Of a DNA stretch of 64,000 bases, positions 24,876-32,723 are shown piece by piece. Position numbers and translations under genes: made by a program. Numbering within the stretch: position 1 is the stretch's first letter; the number at the start of each line of letters is the position of its first letter. The DNA lies in assembly GCF_024733565.1 (NCBI RefSeq), contig NZ_JANIOC010000003.1, forward strand, positions 62,001 through 126,000. The letters run 5' to 3'. The DNA is from Rossellomorea sp. SC111. Lineage in GTDB: Bacteria; Bacillota; Bacilli; Bacillales; Bacillaceae_B. Under the pieces are notes generated by a model. It saw only the letters and a program-made list of their open reading frames with translations. It was not told the origin of the DNA and did no database searches.

Positions 24876-26438
24876 TTACTCTGCAGATGCAGGCTTTGCT
24901 TTTTCACCGAACAAAAAGGCAAAGGCAAGGATCAAAATGATGACAACCGCGAGACCAAGGATGGTGCTGCCGGTGAATCCTAATACAAGGTAACCGATGG
25001 CTGCAACAACTGCACCGATAGCGGCATATGGAAGCTGGGTGATCACGTGATCGATATGGTTGCTTCCCGCTCCTGTAGATGAAAGGATCGTTGTATCCGA
25101 AATTGGTGAACAATGGTCACCCAATACAGATCCGGCAAGTACCGCTGCCATGGCAGGAAGTAAGATACTTACATCTGTCGCTGCAGCAATTTCTCCGGCG
25201 ATCGGGAGTAAGATACCAAATGATCCCCAAGAGGTACCCGTTGAGAAAGCCATGATTCCGGCAACCAGGAATAAGATGACCGGTAACGCCTGCATCGGTA
25301 AGCTTGATTGTTCAACGAGACCGGCAAGATACGTACCCGTTTGCAGTTGATCGATCAGTGTCACGATCGTCCATGCAAAGATCAGAATGTAAACAGCAGG
25401 AAGCATCGACTTGATCCCTTCCACTACAGCTGTCCCGATGGCACTCCCTTCAATTCCTTTCAAGCTGACTTGGCGAAGGAAGAAAATCAGGGATATTAGA
25501 AGTCCGAATAATCCACCATACAATAATGATTTGGTTACATCCGTATTTTCAAAAATCGGCAGCAGGTCAAATGATCCCACCGCTTGATACCCAGTCCACA
25601 GCATCATGGACACAGTCCCGATGACAAGGGCAACGATCGGCCAGACAAGATCGCCCACCGAACCTTTTGAGCTGACTGGAAGATCATTTTTCAATTCTCC
25701 GGGGATTTCTTTGCCCGGATCATAAAGATCTCCTGTTTCAAGGGCGCGCACTTCATGCTCTTTCATTTTACCGAAATCGAGCCCCTTATAGGCGACCATG
25801 ATGACAAGCAGAACTGCTGCCCATACATATAGGTTCATTGGAATCATTTGAATGAATGCTGAGAATGCCGTGTACTCCGTGATATTGTGAGTAGCAAGAA
25901 TGGAGCCGATGATCCCGATAATGTATGCTCCCCAGCTTGAAATCGGGGAAACGACACAGATCGGAGCCGATGTTGAATCAATGATATAGGCTAATTTAGC
26001 ACGTGAAATTCTGTGACGATCCGTAATGGGTCTTGAAACCTGACCGACAGCAAGGGCATTGAAATAGTCGTCAATAAAAATGATGATACCTAATACCGCA
26101 GCCAAAAGCTGTGCACCCTGTCTTGTCTTCACACGTTTCATCGCCCATTCACCGAATGCGCGGCTACCGCCTGAAATATTCACAAATGCTGTGATGATAC
26201 CAAGAATAAGTAAGAAGAAAATGATGTAGACATTCCAGGTGTTAAGTCCACCGTCTGCGACAAAGATGCCCTTAAAGGCGTCCCACATAAAGCTGAATGT
26301 TTTCGTGATTGAGAAATCTGCCAACAGAAAGGCAGACGCAACGATTCCCACTCCCAATGAAAGTAGAACCCGTCTTGTGAGAATAACCATAAGAATGGCT
26401 AAAAGGGGTGGTAATAATGAGTAAATCGTGTTTTCCAT
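24876..26438 (-). CDS. NhaC-superfamily transporter, probable lysine permease (LysW-like)
   Basis: 520 residues with about 12 membrane segments. The NhaC-superfamily core is visible in IIFIDDYFNALAVGQVSRPITD, then STSAPICVVSPISSWGAYI, and later AGSVLGDHCSPISDTTILSS. Sequence alone suggests a Na+/H+ antiporter. However, its leader is a lysine riboswitch with terminator, and NhaC-like carriers under L-boxes were predicted to be lysine transporters (LysW) by comparative genomics. Lysine import is therefore the better call (context inference). GGAGGAGG precedes ATG 26438. Confidence 0.88.
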   Translation of the reverse strand: MENTIYSLLPPLLAILMVILTRRVLLSLGVGIVASAFLLADFSITKTFSFMWDAFKGIFVADGGLNTWNVYIIFFLLILGIITAFVNISGGSRAFGEWAMKRVKTRQGAQLLAAVLGIIIFIDDYFNALAVGQVSRPITDRHRISRAKLAYIIDSTSAPICVVSPISSWGAYIIGIIGSILATHNITEYTAFSAFIQMIPMNLYVWAAVLLVIMVAYKGLDFGKMKEHEVRALETGDLYDPGKEIPGELKNDLPVSSKGSVGDLVWPIVALVIGTVSMMLWTGYQAVGSFDLLPIFENTDVTKSLLYGGLFGLLISLIFFLRQVSLKGIEGSAIGTAVVEGIKSMLPAVYILIFAWTIVTLIDQLQTGTYLAGLVEQSSLPMQALPVILFLVAGIMAFSTGTSWGSFGILLPIAGEIAAATDVSILLPAMAAVLAGSVLGDHCSPISDTTILSSTGAGSNHIDHVITQLPYAAIGAVVAAIGYLVLGFTGSTILGLAVVIILILAFAFLFGEKAKPASAE

Positions 26439-26493
26439 AGTGTCCTCCTCCTATTTGATAGGGGGGGAACCATCGTAGCATGACAGAGGATAA

Positions 26494-26745
26494 TAAAAAA
26501 AGGCAACGATAGAGAAGCTATCATTACCTTAGTAAGTAATTTAAGTGCTCCATCACGATCTGTAGCTCCCCATTATAGAGATTTCCCTATAATGACAGTG
26601 TTATCCTTCTTCAAGACAACCCCAGCAAATATCCCTTCGACAAGCATATTTACTTCGGCAAAGATTCCCTTTCATCTGTTTTCTCAGTTGTCATCCTCGA
26701 ACAGATTACTCTTGAACCCTGCGCCTCTACCCCATCGGACTGATG
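26494..26745 (-). ncRNA. Lysine riboswitch (L-box) with intrinsic terminator
   Basis: On the minus strand from 26739: GGGGTAGAGGCGC, then TTCAAGAGTAATC, the conserved 5' core of the L-box. Further on are GCCGAAG.., GCTGGG.. and the paired arm ATTATAG-GGAAAT-CTCTATAAT. It ends in a terminator (26502-26528 stem, then TTTTTTT) 60 nt before the transporter gene. Lysine binding is expected to favour termination (family knowledge). Confidence 0.9.
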
Positions 26746-26774
26746 ATGTGGTGTGTTATAAAATTTTCTTTATT

Positions 26775-26803
26775 AATATAACAAACTATCATTCTTTTGA
26801 CAA
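26775..26803 (-). promoter_or_regulatory. Promoter of the lysine-riboswitch unit
   Basis: TTGTCA-N17-TATATT on the minus strand, ~30 bp before the aptamer. The -35 lies at the end of yunB. Confidence 0.65.
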
Positions 26804-26816
26804 CTTTTTTTCCTGA

Positions 26817-27581
26817 CTAATTTGTGGGAAATTCAATGGAAGGACTCGATCCCCCTCCACCACTGTTATAGAATTGCGGTACATCCAGATGAACGGTACC
26901 CATCGCAACCAGGATATCCTGCTTGATCGTTTCGGTTTTCGTCGCAAACGGGATGATGATCTGCACGTTCACTTCAAGCTCCACAAATACCTTCACAACG
27001 GCATTATTGATCCCGAACTGCTCTACCGTCGTTTTCACATCGGATCGTACATCACCGATGGAATGAAAACGGATCGGGATTTTCGGCCCCAGGTTCCCGA
27101 GCAATACGTTATTCGTCGCCTGGCCCAAAGGAACGGAATAGGTAATGCCCTTTGATGTTTTGGACTTCCCTTGATCAATTTCCACCTCAGTGAGGAATTC
27201 AAGATTTTCAATATTCCCCGCTTCTGCTTCCTGAAGATTCTGTTGTACTAGATTCGTGATTTCTGCCTGGACCCTGTTGATCGTCTGTGTATTATATTTA
27301 AACGAAACGATATCTCCTTCTGAGTTCTTCACTTCTTCTGTTATATCCGAAATATCCAGAACATCGGCAATCTTCTTATTGATCGCTTTGTTAATCACCA
27401 GGGTACCGATCCTGCTCGTTTGTGTTTCGGCATAAGCAAGGAGAGTCGGCTTCAGCCCTTTGTTAATGATCCACAATCCGAATCCCGTTGACATCATAAA
27501 GAATAGAAACGTAATGATCATGACATGTCGAAAAGGCAGCGGACCTCCTCTTCGGGGTTTGTAGGTTTTGAACTTTGACAA
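26817..27581 (-). CDS. yunB: Sporulation protein YunB
   Basis: 254 residues. After a basic stretch (KFKTYKPRRGG) a single membrane helix (about residues 19-40, VMIITFLFFMMSTGFGLWII) anchors it. The extracellular or intermembrane part contains TLVINKAINKKIADVLDISD, YSVPLGQATNNVLLGNLGPKIPIRFHSIGDV and VFVELEVNVQIIIPFATKTE. This matches YunB, needed for normal B. subtilis sporulation. Start is TTG 27581, 6-7 nt after GGGGGG. That ribosome site lies in the 3' arm of the upstream hairpin. Confidence 0.88.
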   Translation of the reverse strand: MSKFKTYKPRRGGPLPFRHVMIITFLFFMMSTGFGLWIINKGLKPTLLAYAETQTSRIGTLVINKAINKKIADVLDISDITEEVKNSEGDIVSFKYNTQTINRVQAEITNLVQQNLQEAEAGNIENLEFLTEVEIDQGKSKTSKGITYSVPLGQATNNVLLGNLGPKIPIRFHSIGDVRSDVKTTVEQFGINNAVVKVFVELEVNVQIIIPFATKTETIKQDILVAMGTVHLDVPQFYNSGGGGSSPSIEFPTN

Positions 27582-27628
27582 AAAAATCCCCCCTTACAAG
27601 CTATTTGTATGCATTGTAAGAGGGGTTT
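27582..27628 (-). terminator. Hairpin between HD-GYP gene and yunB, overlapping the yunB ribosome site
   Basis: AACCCCTCTTACAA pairs with TTGTAAGGGGGGATT, then TTTTT. The G-rich arm is also the yunB Shine-Dalgarno, and the start TTG follows the T run. Confidence 0.75.
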
Positions 27629-27639
27629 AACGCAAAAAT

Positions 27640-28752
27640 TTATTTAATCTTAAGAGATTGCGGTTCATAATCCGGATCAAAGCCTGTGATCACCTTGTCT
27701 AATTCCTTGCTTAAATCGATTGGATAAGGCGAGACTAACTCCTGACCATCTTCTTCGATGATCCGTATTACAGGGCGGTCTGTCACCCCTTTATTTTGAT
27801 CGGTGACAATTCCTTTCCGTCCATCATTCAATTCCACGATCATGCCATTCGGAAACATCGCGACCGATGACCGGAAGGCTTCGATCACATGTGGGTCGAA
27901 CAGGGATCCAGATCCCGCATACAAGACCTCCAATGCCTGATGGGGAAGCATCGCTTTCCTGTAAACCCGATTAGACGTCATGGCGTCGAATACATCTGCC
28001 ACAGCGATGATCTTTGCGAAGGGATGAATATCTTCACCCTTGATCCCCCGCGGATAACCGGAGCCATCAAGCCTCTCATGATGCTGATAGGCACAGTGTG
28101 CGATGATCAGGGACACTGAATGAAGCTGTCTCAAAATGTCAAAGCCATGTTCAGAGTGTTTCTTGATTTCGCAGAATTCATCTTCCGTAAGCTTCCCAGG
28201 CTTTAACAGGATTTCTTCCGGTACAAGCATCTTACCGATATCATGGAGGATCGCCCCAACCCCGAGCTGCTCCAGCTGCTTCTGTGAAAGCTTTAGTTCA
28301 AGACCGATGGAAAGTGTATATAACGTAACATTAAATGAATGATGAAAAATATAGGAGTCGTATGTAAACACATCTGTCAAAATCGTCAGAAGATCATGAT
28401 TCGCCTTTACCTCGGACAGGACGACATCAATCACCTGCTTTAATTGAGAAGCACTATCTTCAATCACAAGGAGGCTTGGCTTCTCTTTGGATGTGCTTAT
28501 TTGATTGAAGGCCATCTCGATATTCTGAACCGCCTCTTGTCTCACTTTACTCGAAACGGTCCCTTTCACATGGATTCCACTGGAAAGAGAGTCTTCAATA
28601 TAAACATACTGAATACTAAGCTCCTGCAATCTGTAAATCATGCGTTCTGTAATGGGAACATTATCATGAATCAACGCTTGACCTCTCATATTATATACCG
28701 TTGTAGCTAGAACCATGCCGGGTTTCAACGCCCTTGTTGATATAAGCCTCAT
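27640..28752 (-). CDS. HD-GYP domain protein, probable cyclic-di-GMP phosphodiesterase
   Basis: 370 residues. The N-terminal ~100 residues form a DUF3391-like region (MRLISTRALKPGMVLA). The HD-GYP domain spans about 120-300, with HHSFNV, the metal ligands in ILHDIGKMLVP and HHERLDGSGYPRGIKG, and ADVFDAMTSNRVYR. All key residues are present, so hydrolysis of cyclic dinucleotide is likely. A beta-rich tail follows (VELNDGRKGIV). ATG 28752 follows AGGAG. A Spo0A-like box lies just after the predicted transcription start. Confidence 0.9.
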   Translation of the reverse strand: MRLISTRALKPGMVLATTVYNMRGQALIHDNVPITERMIYRLQELSIQYVYIEDSLSSGIHVKGTVSSKVRQEAVQNIEMAFNQISTSKEKPSLLVIEDSASQLKQVIDVVLSEVKANHDLLTILTDVFTYDSYIFHHSFNVTLYTLSIGLELKLSQKQLEQLGVGAILHDIGKMLVPEEILLKPGKLTEDEFCEIKKHSEHGFDILRQLHSVSLIIAHCAYQHHERLDGSGYPRGIKGEDIHPFAKIIAVADVFDAMTSNRVYRKAMLPHQALEVLYAGSGSLFDPHVIEAFRSSVAMFPNGMIVELNDGRKGIVTDQNKGVTDRPVIRIIEEDGQELVSPYPIDLSKELDKVITGFDPDYEPQSLKIK

Positions 28753-28780
28753 AGAATTCTCCTATGTAATTCTTTCATTT

Positions 28781-28790
28781 TTCGACAAAA
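28781..28790 (-). promoter_or_regulatory. Spo0A-box-like site downstream of the HD-GYP promoter
   Basis: TTTTGTCGAA on the minus strand, at about +9 to +18 from the predicted start, where a bound regulator would block transcription. Confidence 0.45.
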
Positions 28791-28805
28791 TTTCCTAGTA
28801 TCTCC

Positions 28806-28833
28806 ATTATAAAGGATAAAAATGATCTTGCAA
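28806..28833 (-). promoter_or_regulatory. Sigma-A promoter of the HD-GYP gene
   Basis: TTGCAA-N16-TATAAT on the minus strand, ~55 bp before the ATG. Confidence 0.65.
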
Positions 28834-28948
28834 GGTGTATTTGTTTAAATATTCATGAAAGAATATCGAGGTAATAAGAGGAATTTCCTTAATGTGGGAG
28901 GGTCTGGGTGACTGGGTAAAGACTCGCATTTCCTTATTTTGTAAATAA

Positions 28949-28997
28949 ACGCAATTGAGGTTGATTTTGACGCAATTTAAAATATAATGACGCAATT
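28949..28997. repeat. Three phased ACGCAATT direct repeats
   Basis: Copies at 28949, 28970 and 28990, spaced 21 and 20 bp; the second and third extend to TGACGCAATT. Confidence 0.6.
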
Positions 28998-29101
28998 ACT
29001 CTTATAGCAGCAAATGAAAGTATAAAAAATAGCATTTCCAAATACCAAATATACCCATTAGCAAAACTTCCCCCTAATCATCCTATTTCTTCCCAAAATT
29101 A

Positions 29102-29133
29102 AGACCAGCCACTCAATAATGAGCACTGGTCAT
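29102..29133 (-). terminator. Terminator of yunC
   Basis: Stem GACCAG-GCTCA / TGAGTG-CTGGTC with a mismatch, then TTAATTTT on the minus strand. Confidence 0.6.
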
Positions 29134-29141
29134 TCTATGTT

Positions 29142-29444
29142 CTATATCATTTTTAACAGTGCGTCCTTTCCGGCCATTCCCGTGTGGATGCCGAGATTCG
29201 CTGCTTCGTAGGTGACGGACTCCAGTGGCGCATCGAGGAGCTGATCGATGGTTTTCACACCAACCGCTCTTCCTGCGATGATCCCCCTGTCCTTTAATTT
29301 TTCATTCAGCAGTGCAACATCAAGTGCCCCACACATTATATATCCTTTTTCACTCGTCACGACGAGGAGATTGGTTTTCGGAAGTGCAACAGAAATCGCT
29401 GTAAAGGTATGTCCCCCAATGGAAATCGGAGATACATTCATCAT
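29142..29444 (-). CDS. yunC: YunC (DUF1805) protein
   Basis: 100 residues. GYIMCGALDVALLNEKLKDRGIIAGRAVGVKTIDQLLDAPLE is the highly conserved DUF1805 core, with a conserved cysteine in MCGALD. The family also occurs in archaea. Function is unknown. ATG 29444 lies 9 nt after GGGAG. It sits directly downstream of yunD (57 bp) and is probably in the same unit as yunF-yunE-yunD. Confidence 0.88.
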   Translation of the reverse strand: MMNVSPISIGGHTFTAISVALPKTNLLVVTSEKGYIMCGALDVALLNEKLKDRGIIAGRAVGVKTIDQLLDAPLESVTYEAANLGIHTGMAGKDALLKMI

Positions 29445-29500
29445 GGTTCATCGCTCCCTTCACTCATATGTATGTCATGAGTGTGGAAACGGTGAGACAT

Positions 29501-30853
29501 TTACTGTTTCAATTTCCATTCGAGGACATCCCGTAAAAACTCCGGCATAAAGTACTTCTTCTCAAGCCTCTGGAGGTCCGGAAAAAAGTGGCCGAATGTA
29601 AACATATCCGGCAGGGCCAGCTTGTATATCTTCCCGGGCTCGATCGGACCGTTTCCGATGAAGATGTCATGGTCTTCAAAATGGATATTCGAATACACGA
29701 ACCTCCCCATCACTTTCCCCCTGAAACCAAGTCCCTTCACTTCAAGATGCGGCCAGTCTTCATTGAGGGTCTGCTTAATGATTTCCTTCAGCTCAGCTCC
29801 CTTCATCCGGATCATGCAAGGGTTGATGGGGTGTGGAAGGATGCGATGCAAATCCTGCTTTGTCACCCTTCCTTCGTCAAGTCCCTCTATGAGAAGACCG
29901 GCATTAAGGAAACCGCAATCAGCTCCACACCACTCCATTAGTGCATCACAAAGCATTTCAGGAAGTGGAGATGGCTGAAACCAATTAACAGGGAATGCGT
30001 TTGTCAGGCAGGTCACTTCCTGCTTTAATAGCTCCTCCCCGTCCCGGAACCATTGATCTCTTTCCTCCGCTTCCCTGATAACGGCCGGAAGTTCCCCCTG
30101 CTCATATAGTCGTGCCTTCTTTTCCATGACCTGCTTGGTGTCTGTATCCACCTCAATCCTCACATGACCGACATAATGACCATATTTCCCTGCAGCACCG
30201 AGCATGGTGCCATTCACCTCTTTCCCCTGAGGCAGGACATGGTGAGTATGGGCACCCAGGATAACGTCTATTTCAGGAAATTGTTCACCGATCATCTCGT
30301 CATCCCTTATCCCCAAATGGGAAAGGAGTATGATCATATCGACGCTTTGGCGAACCTCCTGAACCAACTCCCTAAGTTCATCCAAAGGGGAGGTAATGTT
30401 CCAGCCGAGAGCTTTATAAAATGGTTTGAAATAGGCCGTTAAACCGAGGACGCCAATCCTCATACCACTTCCCGTCTCATATATCCGGTGAGTCTCCACC
30501 CATTCTGGACGCCGTGAGGAACGATCCAGCAGGTTTCCTACAATCACATCAAACCGGGCACTGTCATACAGGCTGTTTAAATCATCATAATCCAATGTGA
30601 TTCCTTCATTGTTGCCGATTGTTACAGCATCGAACCCAGCTTCATTTAATAAATCAACGTTCCCTTTTCCCAACGTCGCTTCTGTCAATGGATGCCAGCG
30701 GTCCACATGGTCACCGATGTCAAATAGATACACAGACTCACCGTCATTTACATGCTTCTCTTTTCTCTGTTGTAAAAAATCCCTGATTCTTGGCCAGTTC
30801 TCAAAGTGACTGTGAAGATCGTTCGTATGATAAATATGTATGGTTTCTCCCAT
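29501..30853 (-). CDS. yunD: YunD, 5'-nucleotidase-family metallophosphoesterase
   Basis: 450 residues, with no signal peptide, so cytoplasmic unlike secreted 5'-nucleotidases. The two-metal site is readable: HTNDLHSH, FDIGDHVD, TIGNNEG, LLSHLGIRDD and GAHTHH. The C-terminal 5'-nucleotidase domain starts around residue 280 (PLPEMLCDALMEWCGADCGFLNAG). It probably hydrolyses nucleotides, cyclic nucleotides or UDP-sugars; substrate is unknown. GNNE replaces the more usual GNHE. The start ATG follows GGGAGTG. Confidence 0.9.
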   Translation of the reverse strand: MGETIHIYHTNDLHSHFENWPRIRDFLQQRKEKHVNDGESVYLFDIGDHVDRWHPLTEATLGKGNVDLLNEAGFDAVTIGNNEGITLDYDDLNSLYDSARFDVIVGNLLDRSSRRPEWVETHRIYETGSGMRIGVLGLTAYFKPFYKALGWNITSPLDELRELVQEVRQSVDMIILLSHLGIRDDEMIGEQFPEIDVILGAHTHHVLPQGKEVNGTMLGAAGKYGHYVGHVRIEVDTDTKQVMEKKARLYEQGELPAVIREAEERDQWFRDGEELLKQEVTCLTNAFPVNWFQPSPLPEMLCDALMEWCGADCGFLNAGLLIEGLDEGRVTKQDLHRILPHPINPCMIRMKGAELKEIIKQTLNEDWPHLEVKGLGFRGKVMGRFVYSNIHFEDHDIFIGNGPIEPGKIYKLALPDMFTFGHFFPDLQRLEKKYFMPEFLRDVLEWKLKQ

Positions 30854-30880
30854 AAATCGTTCACTCCCATTGGAGGAATG

Positions 30881-31705
30881 TTATCCTGTCATTCCTTGAT
30901 AAATCAATCGAATACCAATTAAAATCAATATTATCCTCAATACGCTCACCAATACTTTGGACTCGAGCTTCGTATTGATATATGCCCCGGCCTTTGCCCC
31001 GATCCAGGCTCCCGGAATGAGAGCCAGTGCATACAGCCATTTGACATTCCCGAACAACACATGTGTTCCCGAGCTCACCAATGCCGAAAGAAAAATCATG
31101 AACATGGATGTTGCAATAGCCACATGGGGTGGGAAAAGAAAAATCAGGATCATGGCAGGGACCATGAGAGAACCGCCGCCAATGCCAAACAGACCAGAAG
31201 TAAATCCAACAACGAAGGCGATCATCACTCCAAGTACTGGAGGGTATCCATACCGGAAGGTTTCTCCATTTGGGTCGGTGAATTCCCTCTGAAAAGATGC
31301 ATTTCTGAATTTTTCTATAGGCTTTAATTTATTCCTGATCATAAGAATAAGGGCTACCAGTATCATAAAGATACCAAAATAAAGATTGAAGCTTTCCATA
31401 TTCAATCCCTTGTTCACCCAGGCACCAAGAATCGAACCGGGTCCGCTGCCCGCAAAGAAAATCAATCCGCTTTTATAATCGACGGTTTTATGCTTTAAGT
31501 ATGCAAGGGTGGAAGATAACCCTGTAAAAATCATGATGACCAATGAGGTACCCACAGCGGTCTGCGGGTTCATCCCTTCTACCAGGCTTGTATATGTACC
31601 AAAATAGATCAGGGCGGGTACTATGATGACGCCACCGCCTAAACCGACCAGTGATCCTATCGCACCTGCCAAAAGCCCGATCGATAGAAGAACAATCCAT
31701 TCCAT
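30881..31705 (-). CDS. yunE: YunE, TauE/SafE-family membrane transporter
   Basis: 274 residues, about 8 membrane segments. Two homologous halves begin LVGLGGGVIIVPALIYF and FGIGGGSLMVPAMILIF, the internal repeat typical of TauE/SafE permeases. These export or import sulfonates, sulfite or other organic anions; the actual substrate is unknown. GGAGATG precedes ATG 31705. It is 27 bp from yunD and 21 bp from yunF, so all three are probably one operon. Confidence 0.88.
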   Translation of the reverse strand: MEWIVLLSIGLLAGAIGSLVGLGGGVIIVPALIYFGTYTSLVEGMNPQTAVGTSLVIMIFTGLSSTLAYLKHKTVDYKSGLIFFAGSGPGSILGAWVNKGLNMESFNLYFGIFMILVALILMIRNKLKPIEKFRNASFQREFTDPNGETFRYGYPPVLGVMIAFVVGFTSGLFGIGGGSLMVPAMILIFLFPPHVAIATSMFMIFLSALVSSGTHVLFGNVKWLYALALIPGAWIGAKAGAYINTKLESKVLVSVLRIILILIGIRLIYQGMTG

Positions 31706-31726
31706 CTGCCTTTCATCTCCTGTCGG

Positions 31727-32569
31727 CTAAAATAAATCCAACTGCTTCGGGGCAAGTCCTTCATACTCAAGCCCCAATAATTCAATCAATTCTTTCGCAT
31801 TATCAGCCGCGTCCCCACCAGAATTATTGTTAAAAAGAAGATAAAGATCCTTAGACCTTTCTTGCAACTCATGAATATGGGGGATCCACTCCTCGAGCTC
31901 AACACGATTATAGCGATATAAATAGCGGACCTCCCGCCAATCTTCCCCATTCGGTTTATTCCATCCATAAAGATTCCTGCCGTGAAACCGGATAAGAGTG
32001 GCATCTTCATGCGTCGCTTCCAGCACCCGGGGAACGGATCCTTCACCTGCTTGAGGTTCATCACAAATGCTGTGGATCCATCCTTCTTTTTTCATGAACG
32101 TCAGGGTCTTGTCCCGATACTCGGGTCTGAACCAGCTCTGATGCCGGAATTCAAGTGATACAGGAAGATCTTTCAATTGCTCCCTGCAATACCGTATATA
32201 ATCGACATTCTCTTTTTTACAATCGTACCATGGCGGGAATTGAAGAAGGACCATCGCCAGTTTCCCTGCATTCGTGTATGGAGCAAGGGACTCTTTAAAG
32301 GCTCTGAACATTTCTTCCTTTGTTTCAAAAGGGATTTCTCCACGCTGATGACCAGTCATCCCCTGGTATGCTTTTACAATAAATTTAAAGTCCCCTGGTG
32401 TTTCCTTTACCCATTTCTCCGCATTCCGAATAGGCTGGACAGCATAAAACGTCGTGTCCACCTCCACGATGGGGAAATGAGCTCCGTATTCTTTTAGTTT
32501 GTCCCTGGGGGAAACATTCTCATAGAGGGTATCATGATCTCCCCAGCCTGTCACACCTATGTATATCAT
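31727..32569 (-). CDS. yunF: YunF, DUF72 TIM-barrel protein
   Basis: 280 residues. The DUF72 hallmarks are IYIGVTGWGDHDTLY, FPIVEVDTTFYAVQP, FKFIVKAYQGMTGH, LLQFPPWYDC, VSLEFRHQSWF and YLLFNNNSGGDAADNA. The fold resembles a metal-dependent sugar isomerase barrel, but no activity is established. Start is ATG 32569, 6 nt after AGGTGA; the ATG at 32575 falls in the site. It opens the yunF-yunE-yunD-yunC cluster. Confidence 0.9.
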   Translation of the reverse strand: MIYIGVTGWGDHDTLYENVSPRDKLKEYGAHFPIVEVDTTFYAVQPIRNAEKWVKETPGDFKFIVKAYQGMTGHQRGEIPFETKEEMFRAFKESLAPYTNAGKLAMVLLQFPPWYDCKKENVDYIRYCREQLKDLPVSLEFRHQSWFRPEYRDKTLTFMKKEGWIHSICDEPQAGEGSVPRVLEATHEDATLIRFHGRNLYGWNKPNGEDWREVRYLYRYNRVELEEWIPHIHELQERSKDLYLLFNNNSGGDAADNAKELIELLGLEYEGLAPKQLDLF

Positions 32570-32674
32570 CCGCATTCACCTGCTTTATTATGAACATGTC
32601 CATTTTATCATAAGGGAATTGGAAATTCTTATGTTTAGTTTCATTGAGGGATAGCAGGGTGATTTATTAAAACC

Positions 32675-32711
32675 AAAAAAACTCCCCTGATGAGATATCA
32701 AGGGAGTTTGA
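32675..32711 (-). terminator. Terminator of the suf operon
   Basis: Stem AAACTCCCT/GGGGAGTTT then TTTTTGG on the minus strand, 15 bp after the sufB stop. Confidence 0.85.
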
Positions 32712-32723
32712 TTTGATTGCTGA

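Larger units (their letters stand above)
28753..29141. other. 389-bp intergenic region upstream of the HD-GYP gene
   Basis: It holds a sigma-A promoter (28806-28833), a Spo0A-like box (28781-28790), three ACGCAATT direct repeats (28949-28997) and the yunC terminator (29102-29133). No gene was seen. Confidence 0.65.

Noticed and set aside
28807-28995. Open frame of 62 codons on the minus strand containing a repeated NCV..NCV text
   Set aside because: It is produced by the ACGCAATT direct repeats and promoter DNA; no ribosome site and no sensible protein.
28949-28997. Possible CRISPR-like array (ACGCAATT x3)
   Set aside because: Repeats are 8-10 bp, far shorter than CRISPR repeats, with only two 11-13 bp spacers, and no cas gene is in the window.
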